Below, piece by piece: positions 31,935 through 39,782 of a stretch of DNA of 52,961 bases. Below the pieces are notes generated by a model, which was given only the letters and a program-made list of their open reading frames with translations, searched no databases and had not been told where the DNA came from. The translations under genes and the position numbers were made by a program. Location: the IMG/VR virus record IMGVR_UViG_3300021246_000107, positions 1 to 52,961 of that record. One strand, 5' to 3'. This stretch comes from a virus. Numbering within the stretch: position 1 is the first letter of the stretch; the number at the start of each line of letters is the position of its first letter.

Positions 31935-32255
31935 TCAAGGACCAGAAGGAGGATCCAAAAGAGTGCGGCCTTGGCTCTTTAGGTCAGCTTTCTGCTGTTG
32001 CTTTTTAAGTTCGAACGCTATCGACCTAACCTTACCTAACGTCTGTTTCGGCGGTTGCTTTTCATTATCTAAATGAAATTGAAGGTTTTTCCGAAAGTCT
32101 TCTGCCATCGCTAATGACGGAAATACACCATATATACGATCACCGTAAAAGACGGCCCACACAAAACCATCAACTGTGTTGAACATTTTTCCATAGGATG
32201 ACCAAGGCTCAGCCAAATCATCAACATGAAGCATATAAATCACCAAACTAGACAT
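31935..32255 (-). CDS. Hypothetical protein, unrecognised
   Basis: A 106-residue protein with GGAGGTGGA directly before ATG 32255. The N-terminal half has alternating strands with many aromatic residues (WSSYGKMFNTVDGFVWAVFY), the C-terminal half is a basic helix (FELKKQQQKADLKSQ). It is the first gene after the Q-distal terminator. No family recognised. AT content is higher than that of neighbouring genes, so it may be an acquired gene. Confidence 0.6.
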   Translation of the reverse strand: MSSLVIYMLHVDDLAEPWSSYGKMFNTVDGFVWAVFYGDRIYGVFPSLAMAEDFRKNLQFHLDNEKQPPKQTLGKVRSIAFELKKQQQKADLKSQGRTLLDPPSGP

Positions 32256-32313
32256 TCCACCTCCTCAAATACCCTTACCTCATAGAGTGTTCGAGTCTAG
32301 CCGGAATAGACAT

Positions 32314-32340
32314 AAAAAAACCCGACGCAATGGCCGGGCT
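32314..32340 (-). terminator. Terminator downstream of Q (tR'-like)
   Basis: Minus strand: AGCCCGGCCATTGCGTCGGG followed by seven T. The stem is short (CCCG/CGGG) but the T-run is strong. It lies 75 bases after the Q-type gene and before the late genes, the place where a Q-dependent antitermination system needs a terminator. Confidence 0.6.
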
Positions 32341-32416
32341 TTCGATTTGGTGTCGCGCTTGAAAAGCTGAACACGGTGCCATGAAAACAGTTGTTTATCC
32401 GCGTGGAAAGGATTTT

Positions 32417-32806
32417 CTACGCAGCTTCGCGAAACACCTCGATAGCGCAATCAACCCATGCCACGCCGGCCTTTATCAGTTCGCGAGCCTTGGCTTCACC
32501 CATGTCATTTTCGCGGGCAATTCGAAGTGCCGGCCACTTCGCGCCGAAGTACAGCCAGATGAAGTTGCCCATCTGCGCGTCCCGCGTGGCGAGCTTGGCC
32601 ACCGCCCGATCCACCACCAGGGCCACGTCATCCGTAACACAGTAATTCTTGATGCCTCCCTCGGTGACGTTGTTGTCCCGGATGAGAGCATAGAGTGGTG
32701 ACACGTACCGAGGTACGCCCATCCCATCCATCCGCCACCAGCCCCATTGCTCCAGCAGGTATTCAGTATCGCCAAGTGGCTTGTTGGTGTAGGTGCGCTT
32801 CTTCAT
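32417..32806 (-). CDS. Late-gene antiterminator, Q-like
   Basis: A 129-residue protein of the phage antitermination Q type (PF06530-like): LEQWGWWRMDGMGVPRYVSP, a central DDVALVVDRAVAKLA helix and LYFGAKWPALRIARE are characteristic. Q proteins load on RNA polymerase at the late promoter and allow it to ignore terminators. This fits both the terminator just after it and the several hairpins within the late operon. Its ATG overlaps the stop of a 36-codon frame. Confidence 0.85.
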   Translation of the reverse strand: MKKRTYTNKPLGDTEYLLEQWGWWRMDGMGVPRYVSPLYALIRDNNVTEGGIKNYCVTDDVALVVDRAVAKLATRDAQMGNFIWLYFGAKWPALRIARENDMGEAKARELIKAGVAWVDCAIEVFREAA

Positions 32807-32913
32807 GCGGCTTTCCTCGGGTCTGGATCACTCAGGCCAAACAGGTCGCGCAGCAACCGGTCAGCGGGTTTGTTCTTTGCATTGCCCTCGATCAGAGCGC
32901 TGTCCGAAGTCAT
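32803..32913 (-). CDS. Possible 36-residue protein before Q
   Basis: A short frame starting MTSDSALIEG and ending LFGLSDPDPRKAA. Its stop overlaps the Q start (ATGA), which suggests translational coupling. The Shine-Dalgarno sequence is weak. It overlaps the end of the gene upstream in a different frame. Confidence 0.35.
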   Translation of the reverse strand: MTSDSALIEGNAKNKPADRLLRDLFGLSDPDPRKAA

Positions 32914-33088
32914 GGAACCCGATCTGAGCCCGACTGCCGTGCCAACTGGCGACCATATCCAACAGGTAAGCCAGCGCACTCTGCCCGCCGAATTTGACCT
33001 TGGCCAACTCGTCACCAGCGATCTGCAGAAAGCGCCTCTCTGGATCGCTCATACTTTTGCGCGGCAATGCCGCCGTTACATTACTCAT
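32861..33088 (-). CDS. Small phage protein, unknown
   Basis: About 75 residues from ATG 33088 (MSNVTAALPRK). It overlaps the recombinase stop (ATGAGTAA), so it belongs to the replication operon. A helical region, DPERRFLQIAGDELAKVKFG, dominates. The GGQSALAYLLDMVASWHG part resembles nothing I can name. It may be a partner of the recombinase. Confidence 0.5.
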   Translation of the reverse strand: MSNVTAALPRKSMSDPERRFLQIAGDELAKVKFGGQSALAYLLDMVASWHGSRAQIGFHDFGQRSDRGQCKEQTR

Positions 33089-34406
33089 TTGCGGCACTCC
33101 CGAGGCTTTTACAAACCTCGCCCTTAACAAATTGTGGTTCTGGCTCGCAGGCCCCGCCGTTCAAGGCGTCTACGATGTTTTGCGAATCTTCATATCTAAC
33201 GTCTGTCTGCTCGTGGATCGCCTTGAAGCCGCGTTCGTCTAACCAGTCGTGCCACTTCACCAGCGCCAGACGACGCTGCTCTTTGGCCTGGGTGTTGATG
33301 TAGGTGGAGGCGATCTTGCCCAGCGAGTGGTTCAGCAGCATCTCGCCAATGTGACCATCGACGCCGAGGTCAGTCCAGGCGGTACGGGCCACCTTGCGCA
33401 GGTCGTGACTGGTCCAGGCGCCCTGACCCAGCCGAGTGAAGACGGCGCTTGCCTGGTTGTCGCTTAGAGGCTTGCCATGGCGTGACGGGAACAAGAAAGC
33501 CCCTTCATATCCCTGGGCGGTCTGACGGTCACGGTAACGACGCAGCAGCGCGGCAACCTGGTCGGTCAGTGGGACGCGCAGCTCGGTCTTAGTCTTGGTG
33601 TGTTCGGCCGGCAGGAACCACTCGCGTTCTGTCAGCGCAATGTCGGCCCAACGGGCCTGACGGGTCTCGCCGATCCGGGTGCCGTGGCACAGCATCATCA
33701 AGGCCAGCATGGCGTCACCCGGTGCGCTGTCGAAGCGCTCAGCCAGCAGTGCCACCAACTCAGGCAACTGAACATCCCGCAGGCGTGCGGCCTTAGGCTG
33801 GATGCGCGCCGTGGTGAAGTTGCTGAACTTGAGCTCAGCCATCGGATTGAAGGGGATCAGGTCCAGTTTGCGCGCCTGGCGGAAGGCCATCGACACCAGT
33901 CGGTACAGCTGCTGGACGTACGACAGGGACAGCTCTTCCTGGGCAGGCCACATCAGCAGCTTGTCCAGGGTCTGCGCGTTTACGTCGGTGATCAGCAAAT
34001 CATCCAGGCGCGGCTTGAGCTGGCAGCCAATCGCAGATTTGATGGCTGACCGACGCTTGCCGCCCAACGACCGCGACTTGGCCATACGGTCACCGAACCA
34101 GTCCAGCAACTCCCCCACGGTCACCCAGCCGGAAACGCTGGCCGCGCCGTCGGCAGCCACACGCAGGCGCACTGCCGGCAGTGCAGCGATCACCTGCTTG
34201 GTGTTCAGGTCGGGAAAGCCACCGATGCGGTGCCAATGGCGCTTGTTGAGCAGGTACCAGGAGCCGCGCGTGCGATTCTTGGCGAACCGGAAGTGCAGCG
34301 CCGGGTGACTGGCGTCCCGCAGATCGCGCACATGCTCAAGCTTGGCATTGCGAACAATCTCGGCATCCGACAGCTTCACCGTCAGGGTTTTGATTTGGGT
34401 GCTCAA
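33081..34406 (-). CDS. Tyrosine recombinase inside the replication operon
   Basis: A 441-residue phage-type integrase with a complete catalytic set: Arg in CHGTRIGETRQARW, Lys in HTKTKTELRVP, SHDLRKVART (HxxR), LLNHSLGKIASTY with the His and nucleophilic Tyr. The N-terminal part (residues 1-95) resembles the arm-binding region of P4-type integrases. It is co-transcribed between the DUF1364 gene and Q, overlapping both neighbours, and is unrelated in position and sequence to the true integrase at 51912. Its job is unknown; dimer resolution or inversion are possibilities. Confidence 0.9.
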   Translation of the reverse strand: MSTQIKTLTVKLSDAEIVRNAKLEHVRDLRDASHPALHFRFAKNRTRGSWYLLNKRHWHRIGGFPDLNTKQVIAALPAVRLRVAADGAASVSGWVTVGELLDWFGDRMAKSRSLGGKRRSAIKSAIGCQLKPRLDDLLITDVNAQTLDKLLMWPAQEELSLSYVQQLYRLVSMAFRQARKLDLIPFNPMAELKFSNFTTARIQPKAARLRDVQLPELVALLAERFDSAPGDAMLALMMLCHGTRIGETRQARWADIALTEREWFLPAEHTKTKTELRVPLTDQVAALLRRYRDRQTAQGYEGAFLFPSRHGKPLSDNQASAVFTRLGQGAWTSHDLRKVARTAWTDLGVDGHIGEMLLNHSLGKIASTYINTQAKEQRRLALVKWHDWLDERGFKAIHEQTDVRYEDSQNIVDALNGGACEPEPQFVKGEVCKSLGSAANE

Positions 34407-34699
34407 ACGCTCACCTTCCCTTCTTTGATCAAAATGGCCTGAGTACGCATGACGCCCTCGGCGAGAAACAGACGGATCTCGTACTTGGTCAACTGCCCGG
34501 GCGCACGCAGGCGTCCATCGGCAATGTCGTGGCAGTACGCGCAGGCCCAGGCGCCCTGGAAGTCATTTGGTTTCATGCCCATGCCGCAGGTGCCGGCCAA
34601 TCGGTAGTGCGCCAGCACTGTGGTGGACGGTTCGCACGAGCAGCCCGGGAAACGGACCTGGCAGTCGCGATCGCGCGCAGCCTTGGTGAGCTTGCTCAT
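34403..34699 (-). CDS. DUF1364 protein (Ref-like HNH nuclease family)
   Basis: A 98-residue protein. DRDCQVRFPGCSCEP, TTVLAHYRLAGTCGMGMKPN and WACAYCHDIADGR form the DUF1364 pattern, with Cys and His residues placed for metal binding as in the RecA-dependent Ref nuclease of phage P1. It probably acts in phage recombination. It overlaps DnaB and the recombinase by single-base or four-base junctions. Confidence 0.88.
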   Translation of the reverse strand: MSKLTKAARDRDCQVRFPGCSCEPSTTVLAHYRLAGTCGMGMKPNDFQGAWACAYCHDIADGRLRAPGQLTKYEIRLFLAEGVMRTQAILIKEGKVSV

Positions 34700-36066
34700 C
34701 AGAATTTTTCCTTGCTGTAACGACTGGCCATGCTGGTGACCTTCTGAGGTTTCTGCGGCTCAACCCATCCCGCCGCCAGTTGCTCGAACCGGCTGTACTG
34801 ACCCAGGAACGCCGTTCGAACGGTACCGGTTTCGATATCCCGGCCCTTGCCGATGATGATTTCGGCAATGCCTTTCGCTTCGGAATGCTCGTGATAGACC
34901 TCGTCGCGGTACACGAACAGGATGATGTCGGCGTCCTGCTCAATGGCACCGGATTCGCGCAAGTCAGAACACATTGGGCGCTTGTTCGGGCGCTTCTCGC
35001 ATTCGCGAGAGAGCTGGCTAAGCAAGATCACCGGTATGCCCAGCTCACGAGCCATCAGCTTTGCCGTACGGGTCATGTGACTGACCTCCTGCTCGCGGCT
35101 GAACGTGCGCGAGTCGGATTCGACCAACTGCAGGTAATCGATCACCATCAGATCCAAGCCGTATCGGCGCTTGTGGCGACGTGCGGCAGCGCGCATCCGG
35201 TTCATCGACATTGACGCGCGGTCAGAAAGGTACAGGCTGGAGTGCTTAAGCTTGCCTGCGGCGCTCATCAGCTCAGCACCATGGCTGTGTGGGGCCTTGC
35301 CGTTTTTGATCAGTTGCAGCGGTATGCGCCCTTCGGACGCCATGAAACGGTCCATCAGGCCCGTGTTATCCATTTCGAGACTGAATGCCATCACGCTCTT
35401 GCCCTCACGAATTGCAGCGTGGGCTGCGATGTTCATGGCCAGGGTGGTTTTCCCCATAGCTGGACGGCCGGCGATAATGATCAGTTGGCCAGGCTTGAGC
35501 CCCTGCAGTTTTTCGTCTAGGCCGGGAATGCCAGTGGATAGCCCATCAATCTCGTCACCTCGGTCGGCTCGGGCCTGAAGCACCTCGATGTAGTCATCCA
35601 AGATGTCCTCAGCCTTGATTACCTCGGACGTGGCCGACTGGCTATCGACAGCCTGGGCCTCAGCCTGTACCGCTGCGACTTTGTCCGCCGTGGGCTGGTC
35701 GCCATAAGCGATGTCGTTGATCCGAACGCTCAGCTCAAGCAGTGACCTATCCAGGCTGCGCTCGCGTACGGTGCCGGCGTAGGAAGCGGCGTTCGCAACG
35801 CTCGGGGTGTTGCGGGCGATATCGGCGGCATACGCGAAGGCGGGAGCCCCACAAGGTAGGTCGCCGACGCGAGCGCCGATAGTCACGATGTCAACTGGCT
35901 GGCCGGCGCCATGCAAGTCCAAGATGCCGCGATAGATGGCGGCGTTGTCCTCGTAGTAGAAATCCTCGACCGCCAGGTCAGCACTGAGCAAGTCGATCAA
36001 CTCGGGGCGCAGAAACATCGCACCCAACACGCCATGTTCGGCCTCAAGGCTGTATGGATCACGCAT
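34699..36066 (-). CDS. dnaB: Replicative DNA helicase (DnaB family)
   Basis: A 455-residue hexameric helicase. The N-terminal domain (EAEHGVLGAMFLRPELIDLL) and the C-terminal ATPase (Walker A GRPAMGKTTLAMN at about 200-212, Walker B LDLMVIDYLQLVE) are complete, as is the RSGAIEQDAD-like end motif (RESGAIEQDADIILFVYRDE). The phage thus carries its own helicase, loaded by the O-like protein with which it overlaps. Confidence 0.95.
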   Translation of the reverse strand: MRDPYSLEAEHGVLGAMFLRPELIDLLSADLAVEDFYYEDNAAIYRGILDLHGAGQPVDIVTIGARVGDLPCGAPAFAYAADIARNTPSVANAASYAGTVRERSLDRSLLELSVRINDIAYGDQPTADKVAAVQAEAQAVDSQSATSEVIKAEDILDDYIEVLQARADRGDEIDGLSTGIPGLDEKLQGLKPGQLIIIAGRPAMGKTTLAMNIAAHAAIREGKSVMAFSLEMDNTGLMDRFMASEGRIPLQLIKNGKAPHSHGAELMSAAGKLKHSSLYLSDRASMSMNRMRAAARRHKRRYGLDLMVIDYLQLVESDSRTFSREQEVSHMTRTAKLMARELGIPVILLSQLSRECEKRPNKRPMCSDLRESGAIEQDADIILFVYRDEVYHEHSEAKGIAEIIIGKGRDIETGTVRTAFLGQYSRFEQLAAGWVEPQKPQKVTSMASRYSKEKF

Positions 36067-36766
36067 TGAAATTACCCTCGATGACCTTCACGAAGTTGGT
36101 CGGGGCGATAAGCCAGTCAAACACCGCGCGGAACGGTTTGCTGTTTCGCCCTTCGGTCTGGCCCATCAGGAAGGGACTAGCACCAACCAACTTGAAGAAG
36201 TCCGACCAGAAATCGAGATCCTGGTGAACCACACTCTCATTCCACCGGGCGTTGAGAGTTGCGATACGGGCCTTGGTAATCATCACCACCCGAGGGAGTC
36301 CGGGAAGAGTTTCGTTGAACAGATCGACGATGGCCTGGGTCGGGCATTTCGGCTTCACGGCTTTCGACAAATTTTCAGCAGCACGAAGAGGTGATGGTTC
36401 ACTTGATGGTTCTATTACGGTTCTGGGTGCGGCTGCTGCGGGGGGGGTGTGCTTCTCCTGCGGGGGTGGTGGTGCTTCTCCTGCGGGGCGCATCTCCTGC
36501 GGGGGTGCATATGCTGCGGGGGTTAGGGTGTACATAGTCGAGCGACCCATGCGCTCGCGAAATGACAGAATCCCGGTTGTGCCAAGCCACTTGATTGCCG
36601 ACTGGACCGTGCGCTCTCCCAGGCAGGTACGCTCAGCGATACGAGCTACCGAAGGCCAGCAAACGCCCTCGTCGTTTGCATTGTCAGCCAGCGATATCAG
36701 AACAGCCTTCTGCGGGCCGCTCATGCCTTGCAACGGCCAGCACAGGCTCATGATGATAGTGCTCAT
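36059..36766 (-). CDS. Replication initiator, O-like, with N-terminal winged helix
   Basis: A 235-residue protein. The N-terminal helix-turn-helix (GPQKAVLISLADNANDEGVC, then ERTVQSAIKWLGTTGILSF) is that of phage O-type initiators. A proline-rich linker (residues 88-122) encoded by iteron-like DNA follows. The C-terminal domain (WWNESVVHQ-like, FFKLVGASPFLMGQTEGRNS, FDWLIAPTNF) is common in these initiators and likely contacts DnaB. Gene order O-DnaB matches lambdoid O-P organisation. Confidence 0.88.
   Translation of the reverse strand: MSTIIMSLCWPLQGMSGPQKAVLISLADNANDEGVCWPSVARIAERTCLGERTVQSAIKWLGTTGILSFRERMGRSTMYTLTPAAYAPPQEMRPAGEAPPPPQEKHTPPAAAAPRTVIEPSSEPSPLRAAENLSKAVKPKCPTQAIVDLFNETLPGLPRVVMITKARIATLNARWNESVVHQDLDFWSDFFKLVGASPFLMGQTEGRNSKPFRAVFDWLIAPTNFVKVIEGNFNA
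36436..36521. repeat. Five CTGCGGGG repeats inside the O-like gene (candidate origin)
   Basis: CTGCGGGG occurs at 36436, 36458, 36481, 36497 and 36514, three times preceded by TCTC. Spacing is 22, 23, 16 and 17 bases. In lambda the origin iterons are inside gene O. Here the repeats encode the Pro-rich linker, so they could simply reflect repeated PPQE codons; both explanations can be true together. Confidence 0.5.
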
Positions 36767-36984
36767 GCAGATGCATCCTGCGAATGGGTAAGCGATGCTT
36801 TCAAATGATCAAGGCACTCTCGGCTAAATTTAAATTTCGACTCGCGGGAGTACTGATAACGAACCTGTAACGCCGCATACATAGCGGCCGATTGGTGAGT
36901 GATGCAGTGAAGCGACACTTGCTGTGTTTCGTATAAGCGTGTCGCGACACTGAGGGGATTGCCGGGGGGGGTGATCGTGTTCAT
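36763..36984 (-). CDS. Small early phage protein, unknown
   Basis: About 73 residues from ATG 36984, preceded by AGGGG. The sequence VATRLYETQQVSLHCITHQS and YSRESKFKFSRECLDHLKAS is helical with two cysteines. It overlaps the O-like start by four bases. No family recognised. Position resembles CII-type genes of lambdoid phages but no HTH is visible. Confidence 0.55.
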   Translation of the reverse strand: MNTITPPGNPLSVATRLYETQQVSLHCITHQSAAMYAALQVRYQYSRESKFKFSRECLDHLKASLTHSQDASA

Positions 36985-37008
36985 AATGGCCCCTGAAATG
37001 TTGTGAAG

Positions 37009-37034
37009 AAGCCGGTCTAGCCACCGGCTTTTTT
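37009..37034 (+). terminator. Intrinsic terminator on the + strand
   Basis: AAGCCGGT and ACCGGCTT form an eight-base stem with a six-base loop, followed by TTTT. It is upstream of the minus-strand early gene at 36984 and of the + strand gene at 37121, so it would stop rightward read-through out of the replication genes. Confidence 0.65.
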
Positions 37035-37120
37035 GTGCCTGCGATTCAGGCGTTGTAGGTGTCCGGCGCATCCGTGGTAGCTTTTGCTTTCCACAGAAAA
37101 AGGCCCTGGAGGCCGGACAT

Positions 37121-37627
37121 ATGAAATTGGATAGAGAATTTCAGAAGCGCATTCTTGAAGCCTGCTCCGAGGCTTACCCGGGGTTCATTTCGCATGAGAG
37201 CTGGAATGAACTCACAGACCAAGTCGACGAACAGACGCTCGGTGCGAACCTCGTCTACCTCTACCAACATGGACTCATGGAAAAGGCCGTTGACATGGGG
37301 GTAGATGGGCACTACAGCTTTAATCTTGGAGGCATGCGCTGCACCCAAAATGGAATGGACTTTCTCGTCGATGACGGTGGTCTCGGCGCCATCCTGGGTG
37401 TCGTCACGATCAGGATTCACGGAGATACGCTCCGGGAGATCCTAGAAAGGAAAATCCTTGAGAGCGATACACCGCCAGCAGAGAAGAGTCGCCTCGTTCA
37501 AGAGCTGAAAGGACTCTCTGTCGAGGCCATAAAACACCTGACATTGAAATTACTGGACAAGGGACTGGAGCATCTGCCGGGAGCAGTTGCGCTAATTGGT
37601 ACGTACCTTCAGCAAAATTTTCGGTGA
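37121..37627 (+). CDS. Hypothetical helical protein opposite to the early operon
   Basis: A 168-residue protein with GGAGG before ATG 37121. The N-terminal part (FQKRILEACSEAYPGFISHE, LVYLYQHGLMEKAVDMG) looks like a small winged-helix domain; the C-terminal part is helical (REILERKILESDTPPAEKSR, LTLKLLDKGLEHLPGAVALI). No family recognised. It lies antisense to the leftward early transcript and overlaps 218 bases of the gene at 37410, so it is likely a moron inserted here. Confidence 0.7.
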   Translation: MKLDREFQKRILEACSEAYPGFISHESWNELTDQVDEQTLGANLVYLYQHGLMEKAVDMGVDGHYSFNLGGMRCTQNGMDFLVDDGGLGAILGVVTIRIHGDTLREILERKILESDTPPAEKSRLVQELKGLSVEAIKHLTLKLLDKGLEHLPGAVALIGTYLQQNFR

Positions 37628-37820
37628 TACCGGTTTTCGCCAGCTCAAACTTGACGTAACCCATCTTCGAGCGCTGCCCGCCAACCTCCCCCCACAGCTC
37701 GAGCCAAAACTCAGGGATGGTCAGCCCCGCAATCGAGGGAATGATTTCCGTGCTAGCCGGGCTGCAACGCCCAGCAAAGGAAACCTGCACGACTTGGCTT
37801 TGCGTGATCTCGGTTGTCAT
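37410..37820 (-). CDS. Phage protein whose 3' half is antisense to another gene
   Basis: A 136-codon frame with GGAG before ATG 37820. The first 65 residues (QVVQVSFAGRCSPASTEIIP, IPEFWLELWGEVGGQRSK) look like a true protein; the rest lies opposite the gene at 37121 and is less convincing. Probably the original gene lost its end when that gene was inserted, and now reads into antisense sequence. Treat the C-terminus with caution. Confidence 0.45.
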   Translation of the reverse strand: MTTEITQSQVVQVSFAGRCSPASTEIIPSIAGLTIPEFWLELWGEVGGQRSKMGYVKFELAKTGITENFAEGTYQLAQLLPADAPVPCPVISMSGVLWPRQRVLSALERGDSSLLAVYRSQGFSFLGSPGAYLRES

Positions 37821-37858
37821 CCCCTTCTCCGTTATCTATTTGGTTGGGTGATTCCGTC

Positions 37859-38047
37859 TTACCGTCGGAACGCTTGAATGGTTCCGCTCATGGCTCTTGG
37901 CCTTGTCCTTCTGGTCAGCTCCTGCTGGATTCCAAGCTTTGCCAGTTCCGCCAGGGTCATCCCCCGCTTCGCCGCCTCAACCTCCAGCAATCGAATCTCT
38001 TCCGGATCAAGCAACTCCCCAAGCTCCATGCCTTTTTCTTCCGGCAT
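37859..38047 (-). CDS. Small helical early protein
   Basis: A 62-residue protein with GGAGG seven bases before ATG 38047. An acidic N-terminus (EEKGMELGELLDPEEIRLLE) leads to a helix pair typical of small Arc-like or RHH regulators (AAKRGMTLAELAKLGIQQEL). It may be a regulator; not certain. Confidence 0.6.
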   Translation of the reverse strand: MPEEKGMELGELLDPEEIRLLEVEAAKRGMTLAELAKLGIQQELTRRTRPRAMSGTIQAFRR

Positions 38048-38096
38048 ATCGCCTCCAGTCCCTACGCGGTCCCTATTGAGTCCCTACGGATTCGCT

Positions 38097-38291
38097 TCAG
38101 GCTGCGCGGTCGTCGCGAATAGACTTACCAACAAGATCAAGGAGCCAGGACTTCAGGACTTCGCGGGCCAGGACAGACTTTTTCGTTCCATGGATCTGCG
38201 CGGCGTAGTCCAAAAGACCTTCGTACTTGTCATCCAGCAAAACCTTGATCTGGTTAACGTGCTTTTCGTTTGAGCGTGGTTCGTCTGCCAT
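38097..38291 (-). CDS. Small ribbon-helix-helix-like protein
   Basis: A 64-residue protein from ATG 38291 with AAGGAG upstream. HVNQIKVLLDDKYEGLLDYA and GTKKSVLAREVLKSWLLDLV form a strand followed by two helices, the ribbon-helix-helix pattern. It is the second gene from PR and might be a secondary regulator. Confidence 0.65.
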   Translation of the reverse strand: MADEPRSNEKHVNQIKVLLDDKYEGLLDYAAQIHGTKKSVLAREVLKSWLLDLVGKSIRDDRAA

Positions 38292-38320
38292 TGGTGAGGC
38301 TCCTTGGTTGTTCGAAGGGG

Positions 38321-38548
38321 TTAGGCGGCGGATTTCTTTGGGTGTTTTTGGGGAGGGAATGCGTCGTCTAGCCCGCATTCCGCACCAAGGGCATTCAGTG
38401 CGCGGACGATAAGACGAGCCTCACTAAGGCCAGGGCTTCGCAACCCCGACTCATAATTCGCAAGGCGGGATTGATTCCAGCCGAGCGCCCGACGCAGTGC
38501 GGCCTGAGTAATGCCAGCCCTCTCGCGGATCATTCGGACCTGATTCAT
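38321..38548 (-). CDS. Cro-like HTH regulator
   Basis: A 75-residue protein from ATG 38548 with AAGGAG at optimal distance. The helix-turn-helix (MIRERAGITQAALRRALGWN, QSRLANYESGLRSPGLSEAR) is close to that of the CI-like repressor (ISQAKLAESCGWSQSRVGNY), so both probably recognise the same operators. It is the first leftward gene from the shared promoter region. Confidence 0.85.
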   Translation of the reverse strand: MNQVRMIRERAGITQAALRRALGWNQSRLANYESGLRSPGLSEARLIVRALNALGAECGLDDAFPPQKHPKKSAA

Positions 38549-38573
38549 TTGGCACTCCTTCATAGATAATCAC

Positions 38574-38602
38574 AGGATAAACACGTTACGTGTTATTTAC
38601 AA
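38574..38602 (-). promoter_or_regulatory. Leftward early promoter (PR-like)
   Basis: Minus strand -35 TTGTAA (38597-38602) and -10 TATCCT (38574-38579), 17 bases apart, with the first operator-like palindrome filling the spacer. It would drive the cro-like and replication genes. Matches are 4/6 for each hexamer. Confidence 0.55.
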
Positions 38603-38639
38603 ACACAATAAGTGAAAGCCGGGTATTTCAATACGTGAT
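38580..38639. promoter_or_regulatory. Three operator-like sites (OR cluster)
   Basis: AACACGTTACGTGTT (38580-38594), AACACAATAAGTGAA (38602-38616) and ATTTCAATACGTGAT (38625-38639) share the pattern AACAC-RWT-ACGTGWT. Their centres are 22 and 23 bases apart, like OR1-3 of lambda. They lie between the divergent cro-like and CI genes. Confidence 0.75.
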
Positions 38640-38651
38640 TGAATTCTGCAA

Positions 38652-39488
38652 ATGAATGAATCAATCGCACAGCGCATTAAGCGCGTCAGAGGTGTTGCTG
38701 GAATTTCTCAGGCAAAGCTTGCGGAGTCGTGTGGGTGGTCGCAGTCCCGCGTGGGAAATTACGAAGCAGGGACGCGAGAGCCTTCCTTAGCGGATATCGA
38801 ATCCATGGCGAAAGCTCTAGGAGTAGATAAGTCAGAACTTCTTATGGATATGCGCCCCGTGGACTCCATGCGGCAAGGCCTGACATCAGGCTCGCCTAGC
38901 GGCGTCTCCTCTGTCGAGATCGTTAGACAGATGCTCGCGAAGCATGGCAAAAACCTGACGGAAGACGCTCGAAGGATGATCGCGGCCGCGGTAGACGAGA
39001 CTGTCAGGGAGGTGAGCACTGGCAACGTCATAACTGTCGATTTCTCTCGTCATGGCCAAGTCGGAGACGAGGTCTGGATCGCGCACTACGACGTTCGAGC
39101 CGCTATGGGCGGTGGGCAGATCCCGCACGAATTCCCGGAAATGCTCCAGGATATAAGGGTCAGCCCCAAACATCTGCGCGAGATGGGCGTCACGTTCAAA
39201 GAGCACTTCCATCTCAAGATGATTACTGGGTGGGGCCAGTCCATGGCCCCGACGATCAAAGATCGCGACCCCTTGCTCGTTGACATCACCATCAGGGAGT
39301 TCACTGGGGACGGTATCTACCTCTTCTCTCACGACGAAATGCTTTACGTGAAGCGCCTGCAAAAGAAAGGTAAGGATCGCTTCAAGATGATCTCGGACAA
39401 CAAGCACCACGACCCAGAAGACATCCGGGTGGACGACACCCACATCCTGGCACGGGTGCTTTATGTATGGAACGGACAACCGGTATGA
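38652..39488 (+). CDS. CI-like lysogeny repressor with S24 domain
   Basis: A 278-residue repressor. The N-terminal HTH (AGISQAKLAESCGWSQSRVG, residues 16-35) is followed by a linker and a C-terminal LexA/S24 domain with the catalytic Ser197 in WGQSMAP and Lys234 in LYVKRL. A canonical Ala-Gly cleavage bond is not obvious; AAMGGG at about 150-155 is the likely autoproteolysis region. RecA-stimulated self-cleavage would induce the prophage. It is divergent from the cro-like gene across three operators. Confidence 0.93.
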   Translation: MNESIAQRIKRVRGVAGISQAKLAESCGWSQSRVGNYEAGTREPSLADIESMAKALGVDKSELLMDMRPVDSMRQGLTSGSPSGVSSVEIVRQMLAKHGKNLTEDARRMIAAAVDETVREVSTGNVITVDFSRHGQVGDEVWIAHYDVRAAMGGGQIPHEFPEMLQDIRVSPKHLREMGVTFKEHFHLKMITGWGQSMAPTIKDRDPLLVDITIREFTGDGIYLFSHDEMLYVKRLQKKGKDRFKMISDNKHHDPEDIRVDDTHILARVLYVWNGQPV

Positions 39489-39492
39489 CTCC

Positions 39493-39729
39493 ATGCCCCT
39501 CAAAAAACCCAACCAACAACTGCGCCGCGACTTGAAAGAGGCCGCAGCCCTTCTGAAATGGGCAGGCGTTGATTTATTTGTCGTGGCAAAGCAAATGCTG
39601 GCCGCAGGCGATGAGCCGGGTGCGAACGATTTGATGAAGATCGCGCTGAGCTTTCAGGAGACTGAGGATAGGTTGCAGGCGTATGCGGATGAGGTGAAAG
39701 CGGGAAGGATTGTGCGCGTGGAAAGCTAG
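39493..39729 (+). CDS. Small protein co-transcribed with CI
   Basis: A 78-residue helical protein (LRRDLKEAAALLKWAGVDLF, VVAKQMLAAGDEPGANDLMK) that starts five bases after the CI stop. It would be expressed in the lysogen with the repressor, in the position that rexA/rexB hold in lambda. No family recognised. Confidence 0.65.
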   Translation: MPLKKPNQQLRRDLKEAAALLKWAGVDLFVVAKQMLAAGDEPGANDLMKIALSFQETEDRLQAYADEVKAGRIVRVES

Positions 39730-39782
39730 AGTAGAAGGCACAACGAATCTGGTCACTCGACCATCACAAGGGGGCGAATCTG

